Source of the DNA: Azoarcus taiwanensis
Lineage (GTDB): Bacteria > Pseudomonadota > Gammaproteobacteria > Burkholderiales > Rhodocyclaceae
Reading direction: 5' to 3'
Length of the DNA stretch: 64,000 nucleotides
Assembly: GCF_012910885.1 (NCBI RefSeq)
Contig: NZ_WTVM01000002.1
Location: 1-64,000, forward strand
The translations under genes and the position numbers were made by a program. The notes under the pieces were generated by a model. It had not been told where the DNA came from. It did not search any database and worked only from the letters and a program-made list of their open reading frames with translations. This document shows positions 1 to 9,511 of this stretch, piece by piece; position 1 is the first letter of the stretch; each line of letters opens with the position of its first letter.

Positions 1-58
1 AGGCTGCGTGCGAAGTTGATGCGTTTCTGATGGGTGAGAGTGTGTTGCCCCGATGGCG

Positions 59-1495
59 CTAACTCACCTGGCTTGCGAGCTCGGCGCGCTTGAGTTTGCC
101 GGTGTCGGTGCGCGGAAAGGCGGCCACCAGATGGATCTCGCGAGGTCGCTGGTATGGCGGCAGGGCCTCTATTGCGTGTGTCGCGTCTCTCGACAGTTCT
201 GCTGTATCCCCCGATGCTGCGGGCACGATGAACAGATGCAGGCAAACCGGCTCTGAATCGTCCTTCCCGCGCCGCGGTACGACGCACAGCTCACCCAGAT
301 GCCCTTTCAAGACCTGCTGCAAGACATCCTCAACTGCGAGGATGTCCACCCAGCGTCCGAACACCTTGACCAGTTGGTCGGTGCGACCGGCGAAGAGCCA
401 GCCTTCAGCGTCATCCGCTTTTCGGAAAAGGTCTCCGGGTGAGAACCCGAAAGCGCCGAATCGGGCGCTGTCGTGCGTGACTGTGCGTGAGTAACCCAGT
501 GCGACTGCGGGGTGGTCGAACCACAAACGCAGCGTCTCGTTCCCGCAGTCGGTCGACGCCTCCTCGGTCACCCGCGTCAAAGGTGTGGCGCAGGCCGCAC
601 CCATCGATGGCGTTCGGTACAACATCAGACACAGGGTTTCGGTGGTGCCGTAGCCGTTGATGAGTTCCGCACCGGTATGGGCCATCCACGCCTGAGCCAG
701 GGCCGGCGGGCAGGCTTCGCCGGCTGAGACGGAGGCACGAAGCGGGCCTAAGCTCACGCCGGCTTCGAGTAAACGGCGCAGCAGCGTCGGCACGCTGAAG
801 AACAGCGTCGGCCGGTGTCGGGCAACGATCTCGGCGACCCGGCCAGGTTCCGGCCAGGCGAAGTCGAGTATTACGGTCGCGCCAAGGCGCAGCCCGGCGA
901 ACAAGGCGTTTGCAAGCGGGTATGCGAAGAACAGTTTCGAGGTCGAGTAGAAACGGTCGGTCGCATCCGCGCCAAGCAGGTTGCGGGCGAACACGTGTGC
1001 TTCGCAGATTGCGCGATGTGCGTGGACAACGCCCTTCGGTCTTCCTGTCGTGCCTGACGAATAGAGCATGAAGGCAGGCCAGTCCGGTTCTGCTGAGAAC
1101 GGTTCGGGCATATGCTGGCAGGCGGCGAGACGACGCTGCCAGTTCGAAAGCGCAATGGCGCCTGCGCCATGAGTCGCCGCGACCGCGTCTTCCAGCAGTA
1201 GTGTGGCCGCGCCGGAGTCGTCGATCAGCCCGTGGAACTGCTCGGCCGATGTGCGCGGGTTCACAATGATTGGCTGGCCGCCGGCCCACATCAGCCCGAT
1301 GAAGGCGATCGCCCAGTCGATGCCGTCGGGCAAAGCGATAACCACGCGTTCGCCAGGACGAACGCCGAGCGCCAGCCAGGCGCCGGCGCTGCGACGGCAA
1401 AGCGCGCGCAAATCCGCATAATCGATCTCACGGTCATTGTCGACCAGCGCGATCGCTTCAGGCCTGCCGCCCACGAGCAGTTCGGCCGCATTCAT
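59..1495 (-). CDS. Benzoate-CoA-ligase-type acyl/aryl-CoA synthetase
   Basis: AMP-forming ligase of 478 residues that should activate a carboxylic acid (probably aromatic) to its CoA thioester via an acyl-adenylate. The P-loop motif YSSGTTGRPKGV is present around residue 145, NGYGTTE (adenylate binding) near 280, the hinge region GRTDQLVKVFGRWVD near 370, and the C-terminal catalytic lysine motif TGKLKR near 470. Spacing and overall pattern fit the benzoate-CoA ligase family, but it is shorter than the usual ~520-530 residues, mostly at the N-terminus, where family members carry about 20 more residues before NAAE. The start has only a weak ribosome-binding site of its own and overlaps the stop of a short upstream ORF. 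It is divergent from a LysR gene that probably controls it. The substrate is not determined. Confidence 0.85.
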   Translation of the reverse strand: MNAAELLVGGRPEAIALVDNDREIDYADLRALCRRSAGAWLALGVRPGERVVIALPDGIDWAIAFIGLMWAGGQPIIVNPRTSAEQFHGLIDDSGAATLLLEDAVAATHGAGAIALSNWQRRLAACQHMPEPFSAEPDWPAFMLYSSGTTGRPKGVVHAHRAICEAHVFARNLLGADATDRFYSTSKLFFAYPLANALFAGLRLGATVILDFAWPEPGRVAEIVARHRPTLFFSVPTLLRRLLEAGVSLGPLRASVSAGEACPPALAQAWMAHTGAELINGYGTTETLCLMLYRTPSMGAACATPLTRVTEEASTDCGNETLRLWFDHPAVALGYSRTVTHDSARFGAFGFSPGDLFRKADDAEGWLFAGRTDQLVKVFGRWVDILAVEDVLQQVLKGHLGELCVVPRRGKDDSEPVCLHLFIVPAASGDTAELSRDATHAIEALPPYQRPREIHLVAAFPRTDTGKLKRAELASQVS

Positions 1496-1551
1496 TGGAC
1501 GGCACCGACCGGACGCGATGGCTGCGCCGGGTCTAGAATCAGAGTAGCCAC
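1492..1551 (-). CDS. 19-codon upstream ORF (leader peptide or displaced N-terminus of the CoA ligase)
   Basis: A GTG start at 1551 is preceded by a strong GGAGG at 1561-1565 with 9-nt spacing. It opens a 19-codon frame (VATLILDPAQPSRPVGAVQ) whose TGA overlaps the ATG of the CoA ligase as ATGA. The ligase itself lacks a good ribosome-binding site. Two readings are possible: a translationally coupled leader, or the true N-terminus of the ligase displaced by a one- or two-base indel near 1495, because family members have a similar-length extension just before the NAAE motif. Confidence 0.45.
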   Translation of the reverse strand: MATLILDPAQPSRPVGAVQ

Positions 1552-1668
1552 GCGATGTCTCCTCCGCTAAGGCCCCCTGTCAGGGATCTATAAGTATTTT
1601 TTGTTTCTGCTATTAGAGCCCCGCAAAATGGCCGGCACAATATCAATGATGCGATTAATATTATTTGG

Positions 1669-2619
1669 ATGCTTAATAACGTGAGTGTCCGGGGCTTTGA
1701 CCTAAACCTTCTGCGCGTGTTGCTCGCGGTCTACGACGCGCGCAGCGTCAGTCGCGCTGCCAGCATGCTCGGAGTCTCCCAGCCGACGGTCAGTGCTGCG
1801 CTCGGGCGTCTGCGCAAGACGTTCGATGAACCGCTATTCATCAAGACGTCCTCTGGCGTATCGCCGACCGCCCGTGCGCATGTGCTTGCGGCGGGAGCGC
1901 GCGAAGTGTTGCTGCGGGTCGAGAACGATCTCCTCGTCGAGGACGCCTTCGATCCGGGGAAGGTCACCGGGGAGTTCGTGTTCGCGCTGACCGATCTGGG
2001 CGAGATGGTCTTCCTGCCCAGATTGCTGGCTCACTTTCAGCGGCTTGCGCCGAAAGCCACGCTCCGATCGGTCGCGCCGGCCCCGGCCGGCATGATTCGC
2101 GCGATGGAGAGTGGGGACGTGGACCTTGCGATCGGCTACTTTCCCGATCTCGATGCGGCTGGCTGTTATCGGCAAAAGCTGCTGACACACCATTTTGTAT
2201 GTCTGCTTCGCGCTGATCATCCGATCACCGACAGTTCGCTGTCCTTAGCGCAGTTTCTGTCGCTGGGCCACGCGGTGGTGCGTGCGGATGGGCGCAGTCA
2301 GGAAGTGCTCGAAGCATACCTCGAGCGGCACAGGATCGAACGGCGTATCGTGTTGCGCACACCTCATTTCATGAGCTTGCCGATGATTATCGGACGTTCC
2401 GATCTGGTGGTGACACTGCCGCACGCTATAGGGCACTATTTCACGCACATAGGCGCAAATGTCAGGATGGCCCGTCCACCGCTTGCGATTCCTCGTATCG
2501 AGTTATATCAGCACTGGCACCGAAGCCATCACCACAGCGCAAGAAACCGCTGGCTCCGCCAGCAGGTTGCACAGCTGTTCTCAGCCGATACCGACGAATG
2601 GCCCTATCCGTTCAAATGA
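1669..2619 (+). CDS. LysR-family transcriptional regulator
   Basis: 316 residues, normal for a LysR activator. The N-terminal winged helix-turn-helix is clear (residues ~8-67: FDLNLLRVLLAVYDARSVSR, then AASMLGVSQPTVSAALGRLR), followed by a two-lobed periplasmic-binding-protein-like effector domain. It is divergent from the CoA ligase and 65 bases upstream of a TauE/SafE exporter gene, so either is a candidate target. The shared 173-bp intergenic region contains an AT-rich stretch (about 1585-1675) in which a LysR T-N11-A box would be expected. The start is uncertain: ATG at 1669 has no clear ribosome-binding site, and GTG at 1681 is an alternative. Confidence 0.85.
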   Translation: MLNNVSVRGFDLNLLRVLLAVYDARSVSRAASMLGVSQPTVSAALGRLRKTFDEPLFIKTSSGVSPTARAHVLAAGAREVLLRVENDLLVEDAFDPGKVTGEFVFALTDLGEMVFLPRLLAHFQRLAPKATLRSVAPAPAGMIRAMESGDVDLAIGYFPDLDAAGCYRQKLLTHHFVCLLRADHPITDSSLSLAQFLSLGHAVVRADGRSQEVLEAYLERHRIERRIVLRTPHFMSLPMIIGRSDLVVTLPHAIGHYFTHIGANVRMARPPLAIPRIELYQHWHRSHHHSARNRWLRQQVAQLFSADTDEWPYPFK

Positions 2620-2690
2620 GCTGGCGCTTGGCCGTTGGGGCCACTACTCCAGATCTTTACGCAGGAGGCTACTGGCTTTGAGGCATGGGG

Positions 2691-3449
2691 ATGCTTGACG
2701 AACTCGATGCGATGGGATGGGTTGTCACCGCGATTGCGGTGTTGATCACCGGCGTCTCGAAATCCAGCCTTGGCGGAGCGATGGGTGGGCTGGCGGTGCC
2801 CTTCATGGCGATCTGGTTGTCGCCGCGCGACGCGCTCGCGGTGGTGCTGCCAATCCTCATCGCGATGGACTTCGCCGGCATGCGTGCCTGGCGGGGCAAG
2901 GCGGCCTGGAACGAGCTCAAGCACCTGGTGCCGGCTTCCGTCGTGGGGATCGCCCTGGCTGCACTGCTGTTCGGTTTGATGTCCGATGCCTTCATCAAGG
3001 CCGGACTCGGCGTTATCGCGGTTGCGTTCGCAGCGGACCGGCTCATCCGTCGCAGTCGCCCCGAGGTCGGGCCGCGCGCCCTGTCTTGGCCGTGGGCCTG
3101 GCTGTGCGGGTCGGCCGCTGGGGTCACCAGTACCTTCGCGCATGCCGGTGGGCCACCGCTAATCATCTACTTGCTGGGTCGCGGGCTGCCCAGGCAGGTG
3201 TTTGTCGCGACATCGGTGTACTTCTTCACCGCGATCAATCTCGCCAAGGTCCCCTTTTACATCGGGCTCGACATGTTCTCGCGTGAGACGCTGTTGATGT
3301 CGGCCGTGTATCTGCCACTGGTACCGGTAGGCGTGTGGATCGGCACGCGGCTGCTCGCAATCATCTCGGAGCGGACTTTCTTCTATATCGCCACCGGGAT
3401 GCTCGGGCTTTCCGGCCTCAAGCTCTTGTGGGATGTGTTCGTAGTCTGA
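2691..3449 (+). CDS. TauE/SafE family membrane protein (anion/sulfonate exporter type)
   Basis: About 252 residues, very hydrophobic, with around eight predicted membrane helices arranged as two homologous halves, as in the TauE/SafE (DUF81) family. These proteins export small anions such as sulfite, sulfoacetate or other organic acids; the substrate here is unknown. Two Met codons lie six bases apart (2685 and 2691). A GAGG at 2680-2683 is 7 nt from 2691 and too close to 2685, so 2691 is preferred. An in-frame stop at 2679 rules out an earlier start. It follows the LysR gene on the same strand and may be part of the same function as the divergent CoA ligase. Confidence 0.8.
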   Translation: MLDELDAMGWVVTAIAVLITGVSKSSLGGAMGGLAVPFMAIWLSPRDALAVVLPILIAMDFAGMRAWRGKAAWNELKHLVPASVVGIALAALLFGLMSDAFIKAGLGVIAVAFAADRLIRRSRPEVGPRALSWPWAWLCGSAAGVTSTFAHAGGPPLIIYLLGRGLPRQVFVATSVYFFTAINLAKVPFYIGLDMFSRETLLMSAVYLPLVPVGVWIGTRLLAIISERTFFYIATGMLGLSGLKLLWDVFVV

Positions 3450-3479
3450 GGGGGCGCACCGTCCCCGTGCTGTCCGGGG

Positions 3480-4667
3480 TCAGCAGCCGTCGAGCGCTTC
3501 CATCGTGTAGCGCGCGATCATCGCCTCTTCGTTGGTCGGCACCACCGCCACGGCAACCCGGCTGCCGGTGCTGTCGATACGGACACGACCCTCGGCATTT
3601 GCAGTCTGGTCGATGGACAGACCCAGCCAGGCCGACATTGCGGCCACTTTGGCGCGAACTGGTGCGGCATGTTCGCCGATACCGCCCGTGAAGACCAGGG
3701 CATCCAGTCCGCCGGCGGCGGCCGCGAGCGAGCCGAGTTCGCGGGCGATCCGGTAGCAGAAGAGCGCTACGGCCTCGGCGGCTTCAGGAGCGTCGCTGCC
3801 CAGCAGGGTGCGCATGTCCTGGCTGATGCCCGAAACGCCCAGCAGGCCGGATTCCTTGTATAGCAGCCGGGTCAGCGACGCCGCGTCCATGCCCTTCTGC
3901 TCCATCAGGTAGAGCAACACGCCGGGGTCGAGGCTGCCGGTGCGCGTTCCCATCATCAGGCCTTCTACTGCGGTGAAGCCCATCGTGGAGGCGACACTCT
4001 TGCCGTCGCGCAGGGCGCACATCGATGCGCCATTGCCGAGGTGGGCAATCACGACTGCGCCCTTCGCCCGTTCTCCGATGATTGTCGGCAGCTGGCGCGC
4101 GACAAAGTCGTAGGACAGCCCATGGAAGCCGTAGCGCTTGATGCCTTCTGCCGACAGTGCACGCGGCAGGGCGAAGGCCTGTGCTAGTGGCGACTGGCTG
4201 CGGTGGAAGGCAGTGTCGAAGCATGCGACCTGCGGCACTTCCGGCATCAGACTGGCGACCGCGCGGACCGCGCGCAGGTTATGCGGCTGGTGCAAGGGTG
4301 CGAGCGGCACGAGGCGATCCAATTCGGCGATCACTGCCTCGTCGAGACGGACTGGTGCGCTGTAACGCTCGCCACCGTGTACGACGCGATGGCCCGCGGC
4401 GACGATGTCGAGATTCGGGTTGTGTGCCGATAGCCAGTCCAGCAAGTGGTTGAGCGATTGGCGGTGCTGCTCGGTCTGACCGCCCGACACCTGAATCTCG
4501 TCACTGAAGCGCTCACCGCCAGCAGTGCGCGCACTCAGCTCGGGCGTCGCACCAATGCCTTCGATCTGGCCCCAGAGCGCGGGGTGGTCTGCAAGCTGCG
4601 GCTCGAGAGCGAACAGCGCGAACTTGAGGCTGCTCGAGCCGGCGTTGAGGACGAGTACCGCACGCAT
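3480..4667 (-). CDS. ackA: Acetate kinase
   Basis: 395 residues, the family's normal size. It interconverts acetyl phosphate + ADP and acetate + ATP in the cytoplasm. ASKHA-fold signatures are visible: VLNAGSSSLKFALF at the N-terminus, HRVVHGGERYSAPV near 85, GFHGLSYDFV and HLGNGASM in the middle, and FTGGIGEHAAPVR near the C-terminus. The start at 4667 is supported by a GAGGCG ribosome-binding site and by overlap with the stop of the upstream maoC-pta gene (TGATG), a classic translational-coupling arrangement. Together the two genes form a phosphotransacetylase-acetate kinase route. A propionate/butyrate kinase activity cannot be excluded by eye. Confidence 0.93.
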   Translation of the reverse strand: MRAVLVLNAGSSSLKFALFALEPQLADHPALWGQIEGIGATPELSARTAGGERFSDEIQVSGGQTEQHRQSLNHLLDWLSAHNPNLDIVAAGHRVVHGGERYSAPVRLDEAVIAELDRLVPLAPLHQPHNLRAVRAVASLMPEVPQVACFDTAFHRSQSPLAQAFALPRALSAEGIKRYGFHGLSYDFVARQLPTIIGERAKGAVVIAHLGNGASMCALRDGKSVASTMGFTAVEGLMMGTRTGSLDPGVLLYLMEQKGMDAASLTRLLYKESGLLGVSGISQDMRTLLGSDAPEAAEAVALFCYRIARELGSLAAAAGGLDALVFTGGIGEHAAPVRAKVAAMSAWLGLSIDQTANAEGRVRIDSTGSRVAVAVVPTNEEAMIARYTMEALDGC

Positions 4668-6076
4668 CAGAGCATCGCCTCGCGCTTCCGGTGGGCCATC
4701 AGCTGGGCGACAGCGCACGAGGCCGCGCGGGTCTCGGCGGTGTCGGCGCGACTGGTCAGGACGATGGGCACGCGCGCGCCGAGCACCACGCCGGCCATCA
4801 GTGCGTTGCCGAGGTATTCAAGCTGTTTTGCGACCATGTTGCCGGATTCGAGATCTGGCACCACAAGGATATCGGCGTTGCCTGCCACCGCAGAGCGGAT
4901 GCCCTTGGTCTTGGCGGCCACCAGCGAGACGGCGTTGTCGAATGCGAGCGGACCGTCCAGCAGGCCACCGCGGATCTGGCCCCGGTCGGCCATCTTGCAC
5001 AAGGCCGCGGCATCGATCGTCGAGCGCAGTTTGGAGGTCACGGTTTCGACCGCCGACAGGATCGCGACTTTGGGCTCGGCAAGACCCAGCACATGGCCGA
5101 GTTCGATGGCGTTCTGAACGATGTCCACCTTGACCTCGAGTGAGGGCTCGATATTGATCGCGGCGTCGGTAATCATCAGCGGGTGCGGGTAGGTCGGCAC
5201 ATCGGCCAGGAAGACATGGCTGATGCGGCGGCCGGTGCGCAGTCCGGCGGTTCGAGAAACGACCGCGCTCATCAGTTCGTCGGTGTGCAGCGAGCCCTTC
5301 ATCAAGGCCTCGACGCCGCCGTCACGGCACAGGGCGACTGCGGCTTCGGCTGCGGCATGGCTGTGCGGCACGTCGACAATGCGGAAGTTGCGCAGGTCAA
5401 GCCCTTGCTCTTCGGCGACTGCACGGATCTTGTATTCGGGACCGACCAGGATTGGGTCGATGAGGCCGGCTTCGGCCGCCTGGATCGGGCCGCGCAGGGA
5501 CTCGGCGTCGCAGGGGTGTGCGACCGCCATCGGGATCGGGCTCAGGCCGGATGCAATCGACAACAGATGCCGGTAGCGCAGCTCGCGGTCGGATATCGTC
5601 ACCTCAGGAAGGTTGATCCGGGGGCGCTTGACCTTCTCGGTCGGTGCCTGAACTTCGGCGACGCCGTCGATGACCTTGAGCCCGTCCTGATTGGTTGCCA
5701 GACAGTCGAACACGATGTGGTGGTTGTGCTCGTACTTCTCCCGGCAGGTCACGGTGATCGACAAGGTGTCGCCGATCGTGATCGGACGCCAGAAGTTCAG
5801 GCTCTGCGACACGTACACTGTGCCCGGCCCTGGAAACTCGGTACCGAGCACCGAGGAGATCAGTGTGCTGCCCCACATGCTGTGGCCGACCACCTCACGA
5901 AACTGGCTGGAGCGCGCGTATTCGGTGTCGACATGAGTGGGATTGACGTCGCCCGACATCACCGCGAAAAGGTGAATATCGTCCGGCCGCAGGGTGCGAA
6001 GCAGCTGGGCGAAGTCGCCGACCTGGATCTCGTCGAAGGTACGGTTCTGGATGTACTGGGTGGTTGGGGTGTTCAT
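4667..6076 (-). CDS. MaoC-like hydratase domain fused to phosphate acetyl/butyryltransferase
   Basis: 469 residues with two domains. Residues ~10-155 form a MaoC/hotdog domain with the hydratase signature GDVNPTHVD; residues ~170-465 form a phosphotransacetylase/phosphotransbutyrylase domain with motifs such as ILVGPEYKIRAVAEEQGLDL and DALMTDAAINIEPSLEVK-like segments. The PTA half transfers acyl groups between CoA and phosphate and feeds AckA, whose start overlaps its stop. The MaoC half would act on enoyl-CoA or simply bind acyl-CoA. The fusion is known in Proteobacteria. ATG 6076 is chosen because a GGGA lies 7 nt upstream and the MaoC domain begins soon after; earlier in-frame Met codons add unconserved sequence. 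Confidence 0.88.
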   Translation of the reverse strand: MNTPTTQYIQNRTFDEIQVGDFAQLLRTLRPDDIHLFAVMSGDVNPTHVDTEYARSSQFREVVGHSMWGSTLISSVLGTEFPGPGTVYVSQSLNFWRPITIGDTLSITVTCREKYEHNHHIVFDCLATNQDGLKVIDGVAEVQAPTEKVKRPRINLPEVTISDRELRYRHLLSIASGLSPIPMAVAHPCDAESLRGPIQAAEAGLIDPILVGPEYKIRAVAEEQGLDLRNFRIVDVPHSHAAAEAAVALCRDGGVEALMKGSLHTDELMSAVVSRTAGLRTGRRISHVFLADVPTYPHPLMITDAAINIEPSLEVKVDIVQNAIELGHVLGLAEPKVAILSAVETVTSKLRSTIDAAALCKMADRGQIRGGLLDGPLAFDNAVSLVAAKTKGIRSAVAGNADILVVPDLESGNMVAKQLEYLGNALMAGVVLGARVPIVLTSRADTAETRAASCAVAQLMAHRKREAML

Positions 6077-6230
6077 GCTGATTCCCGTGGTTTGCATCGC
6101 AACATCGGCCATTCTAGACTCACTGGTGGCACGATATCCGCGAAATGTAATCGATTTGTTGCATTGCAAGATAACACGGGCCTATTCGCCGATAATGCCA
6201 ACCGGATCACGAGGCGGGTCCAAAGCCGCA

Positions 6231-6239
6231 TGCTAGAAT
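6231..6239 (+). promoter_or_regulatory. Extended -10 promoter of glmU
   Basis: TGCTAGAAT matches the extended -10 form TGN-TANNNT and lies 31 bases upstream of the glmU ATG, in the divergent region between maoC-pta and glmU. No convincing -35 is visible, which is common for extended -10 promoters. Confidence 0.5.
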
Positions 6240-6270
6240 CGGCGCCGCACGCCAGAACTCCGGAGTTCAG

Positions 6271-7632
6271 ATGGAAGTCGTCATTCTCGCCGCGGGCAAG
6301 GGCACGCGGATGCGTTCAGACCTGCCCAAGGTGCTTCAGCCGATTGCCGGGCGTGCCATGCTCGGGCACGTGATCGCCACTGCGCGGGGGCTGGAAGCAC
6401 GTCGTATCTGTGTCGTCTACGGGCACGGTGGTGAATTGGTTCGCGAGCGATTCGGCGCGGAAGACATCGTCTGGGCACGGCAGGAACCTCAGCTCGGCAC
6501 CGGGCACGCGGTCCAGCAAGCCCTGCCACACCTCACCGACGGCGATCTCGCCCTGATCCTCTATGGGGACGTGCCGCTGATCGCCGACACCACGCTGCGC
6601 CGCTTGAGCGACGCAGCCGCCGCCGGCAAGCTTGCGCTGCTGACCGTCATGCTCGACGATCCCACCGGCTACGGGCGAATCCTGCGTGATGCATCCGGCA
6701 AGATCTTGCGAATCGCCGAGCACAAGGACGCGACCGAGGCCGAGCGCGAGGTTCGGGAAGTGAATACCGGCATTCTCGTGGCGCCTGTGGCGCGACTGCG
6801 TGACTGGCTGGGCCGCATCGGCAACGACAATGTGCAGGGCGAGTATTACCTGACAGACATCATAGGCCTTGCCGTGGCCGACGGCGTGGAAGTCACCGCG
6901 GTTCAGCCGACCGCAGTCTGGGAGACCCTCGGCGTGAACGACAAGCGTCAGCTCGCAGAGCTCGAGCGCATCCACCAGCGCAACGTCGCCGGTCGCCTGA
7001 TGGACGAGGGCGTCACCCTCATCGACCCGGCGCGGCTCGACGTGCGTGGCGAACTGATCTGTGGCCGCGACGTCGAGATCGACGTCAATTGCGTGTTCGA
7101 GGGGCGGGTTCAGCTCGGCGATCGCGTGCGCATCGGACCCAACTGCGTGCTGCGCGACGCCATAGTCGGTGCCGGTACACGCATCTCAGCCTTCTCTCAG
7201 GTCGAAGACACCGTGATGGGTGTCGAGTGTGTCATCGGCCCCTATGCGCGCACCCGGCCAGGCACCCGCCTTGGCGACGACGTGCACCTGGGCAACTTCG
7301 TCGAAGTCAAGAACAGTCACATCGACAACCACTCAAAGGCCAACCATCTCGCCTACGTCGGCGACGCGGATATCGGCCAGCGGGTCAACGTCGGTGCCGG
7401 CACCATCACCTGCAACTACGACGGCGCCAACAAGTATCGCACCGTCATCGAGGACGACGTTTTCATCGGCTCCGACTCGCAGCTGGTGGCCCCGGTGCGA
7501 GTCGGCCGCGGCGCGACCCTCGCCGCCGGCACGACGCTGACCAAGGATGCCCCCGAGGCTCAGCTCACGGTGTCGCGCGCCAAGCAGATCAGCATTCCGG
7601 GCTGGAAGCGCCCGGTCAAGAAAACCACCTGA
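6271..7632 (+). CDS. glmU: Bifunctional N-acetylglucosamine-1-P uridyltransferase / glucosamine-1-P acetyltransferase
   Basis: 453 residues, standard length. The N-terminal half is a nucleotidyltransferase with the [17 protein letters not shown] signature at residues 6-22; the C-terminal half is a left-handed beta-helix acetyltransferase with hexapeptide repeats and the conserved [10 protein letters not shown] and [24 protein letters not shown] region. It makes UDP-GlcNAc for peptidoglycan and LPS from glucosamine-1-P, acetyl-CoA and UTP. A GGAG ribosome-binding site precedes the ATG. It is 30 bases upstream of glmS, so two consecutive users of the same pathway are co-transcribed. Confidence 0.97.
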   Translation: MEVVILAAGKGTRMRSDLPKVLQPIAGRAMLGHVIATARGLEARRICVVYGHGGELVRERFGAEDIVWARQEPQLGTGHAVQQALPHLTDGDLALILYGDVPLIADTTLRRLSDAAAAGKLALLTVMLDDPTGYGRILRDASGKILRIAEHKDATEAEREVREVNTGILVAPVARLRDWLGRIGNDNVQGEYYLTDIIGLAVADGVEVTAVQPTAVWETLGVNDKRQLAELERIHQRNVAGRLMDEGVTLIDPARLDVRGELICGRDVEIDVNCVFEGRVQLGDRVRIGPNCVLRDAIVGAGTRISAFSQVEDTVMGVECVIGPYARTRPGTRLGDDVHLGNFVEVKNSHIDNHSKANHLAYVGDADIGQRVNVGAGTITCNYDGANKYRTVIEDDVFIGSDSQLVAPVRVGRGATLAAGTTLTKDAPEAQLTVSRAKQISIPGWKRPVKKTT

Positions 7633-7662
7633 ACCACGCCAGCCTCTTCATCGGAGCAAGCC

Positions 7663-9489
7663 ATGTGCGGCATCGTCACTGCCATTTCCACCCAGAACAT
7701 CGTGCCGGTGCTGCTCGAGGGCTTGCGCAAGCTCGAGTATCGCGGCTACGACTCGGCCGGCATCGCGGTGCTGTCCAACGGCCTGCAGCGGGTCCGGTCG
7801 GCCGGTCGGGTTGCTGACCTGCAGGCGCTGACCGATGAATCAGGTGTCACCGCACATGTCGGCATTGCCCATACCCGCTGGGCGACCCACGGCGCGCCGT
7901 GCGAGCGCAACGCCCATCCACATATCTCCGCCGGGCTGGCGGTGGTGCATAACGGCATTATCGAGAACTACGAGGAAATCCGAGAGCGGCTCACCGCACG
8001 AGGCTACGTGTTCGAGTCCGAAACCGACACCGAGACCATCGCCCATCTGATTCACCACAAGCTGAATGCAGCGCCGGATCTTTTCGAGGCGGTGCGGCTG
8101 GCTACCAACGAACTCGTCGGTGCCTACGCCATCGGGGTGGTCACCGAGGCCGATCCATTCCGCGTCATCGTTGCACGGCGCGGTTCGCCGCTGCTGCTCG
8201 GCATCGGCGAGGATGGCATGTATGCCGCCTCGGACACCGCCGCCCTGCTGCAGGTCACCCGCAAGGTGGTTTATCTCGAAGACGGCGATCTCGCCGAACT
8301 GCGCCGGGACGGCTATCGCATCGTCCGCGGAGATGGTGTGCCGGTCGAACGCGAGACCGCCATCTCCAGTCTCTCGGCGGATGCGGTCGAGCTCGGCCAG
8401 TATCGCCACTACATGCAGAAGGAAATCTTCGAGCAGCCGCAAGCGCTGGCCAATACCCTGGAGATCATCGCCGGGGGCGGCAGCGTGAATCCACAACTAT
8501 TCGGCGCCGACGCCAGCGGCGTGCTGAACGGGGTGCGCCAGGTGCTCATCATCGCCTGCGGCACGAGCTACCATGCCGGCCTGGTTGCGCGGTACTGGTT
8601 GGAGGCGGTGGCGCGCATTCCCTGCACCGTGGAGATTGCGAGCGAATACCGTTACCGCGACTCGGTTCCTGATCCGGACACCCTGGTCGTCGTGATCTCG
8701 CAGTCCGGCGAAACCGCCGACACGCTCGCCGCGCTCAAGCATGCAAAAGCGCAGGGCATGGGCCGCACGCTCGCGATCTGCAACGTGCCCGAATCGGCGA
8801 TCGTGCGCGAATCGCGGCTGCGCTTCATCACACGGGCTGGCCCCGAGATCGGCGTCGCCTCCACCAAGGCATTCACCACCCAGCTGGCCGCACTGGCGCT
8901 GCTGACGTTGGCGCTCGCAAAGATCGCCGGCCGGCTCGATGCGGACGCCGAATCACGCGCATTGAACGGACTTCGTCACCTGCCGGTCGCGGTGCAAAAA
9001 GTCCTCGAGCTCGAACCCGAAATCGAACAGTGGGCGCAGCGTTTCGCCGCCAAGCATCACGCACTCTTCCTGGGTCGCGGTCGCCATTGGCCGATTGCGA
9101 TGGAGGGCGCGCTCAAGCTCAAGGAGATCTCCTACATCCACGCGGAGGCCTACGCAGCCGGCGAACTCAAGCACGGTCCGCTCGCGCTGGTCGACAAGGA
9201 CATGCCGGTCATCGCGATCGCCCCCGCCGACGAGTTGCTCGAGAAACTCAAATCCAACCTGCAGGAAGTCCGCGCCCGCGGCGGAGAGCTCTATGTTTTC
9301 GCAGACGCCGGCAGCGAGATTGTTGAGTCCGAGGGCGTGCACATCCTCCACATGCCTGAACACTACGGCATGTTGTCGCCGGTGCTCCACGTCATACCGC
9401 TCCAGCTGCTCTCCTATCACGCCGCACTCGTGAAGGGGACCGATGTGGATAAGCCGCGTAACCTCGCGAAATCCGTGACGGTGGAGTGA
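7663..9489 (+). CDS. glmS: Glutamine-fructose-6-phosphate aminotransferase (isomerizing)
   Basis: 608 residues. The first residue after Met is the catalytic Cys of the class-II glutaminase domain (MCGIV), with the family's RWATHG segment near residue 74. Two SIS sugar-isomerase domains follow ([23 protein letters not shown], and [10 protein letters not shown]). The C-terminus ends NLAKSVTVE, the canonical GlmS tail. It makes glucosamine-6-phosphate, the entry to amino-sugar synthesis, and lies directly behind glmU. GGAGC precedes the ATG. No glmS ribozyme is seen in the 30-base gap, as expected outside Firmicutes. Confidence 0.98.
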   Translation: MCGIVTAISTQNIVPVLLEGLRKLEYRGYDSAGIAVLSNGLQRVRSAGRVADLQALTDESGVTAHVGIAHTRWATHGAPCERNAHPHISAGLAVVHNGIIENYEEIRERLTARGYVFESETDTETIAHLIHHKLNAAPDLFEAVRLATNELVGAYAIGVVTEADPFRVIVARRGSPLLLGIGEDGMYAASDTAALLQVTRKVVYLEDGDLAELRRDGYRIVRGDGVPVERETAISSLSADAVELGQYRHYMQKEIFEQPQALANTLEIIAGGGSVNPQLFGADASGVLNGVRQVLIIACGTSYHAGLVARYWLEAVARIPCTVEIASEYRYRDSVPDPDTLVVVISQSGETADTLAALKHAKAQGMGRTLAICNVPESAIVRESRLRFITRAGPEIGVASTKAFTTQLAALALLTLALAKIAGRLDADAESRALNGLRHLPVAVQKVLELEPEIEQWAQRFAAKHHALFLGRGRHWPIAMEGALKLKEISYIHAEAYAAGELKHGPLALVDKDMPVIAIAPADELLEKLKSNLQEVRARGGELYVFADAGSEIVESEGVHILHMPEHYGMLSPVLHVIPLQLLSYHAALVKGTDVDKPRNLAKSVTVE

Positions 9490-9511
9490 GGCAGCGGAGC
9501 TGTTTCGAAAC
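9454..9511 (+). other. attTn7-type target at the 3' end of glmS
   Basis: The last codons of glmS encode [12 protein letters not shown], the segment whose DNA is recognised by Tn7 TnsD-type targeting proteins. Tn7 inserts roughly 25 bp after the glmS stop. Here a transposon-end-like sequence begins at 9512, 22 bases after the stop, so 9507-9511 (GAAAC) would be the target duplication. Recognition by TnsD is established for Tn7; occupancy here is inferred from the end-like sequence that follows. Confidence 0.55.

Noticed and set aside
2604-3166. Two long minus-strand frames opposite the TauE/SafE gene.
   Set aside because: Antisense frames in high-GC coding DNA; the + strand encodes a clear membrane protein.
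7633-7662. Possible glmS ribozyme or riboswitch upstream of glmS.
   Set aside because: The intergenic gap is only 30 bases and holds just the ribosome-binding site.
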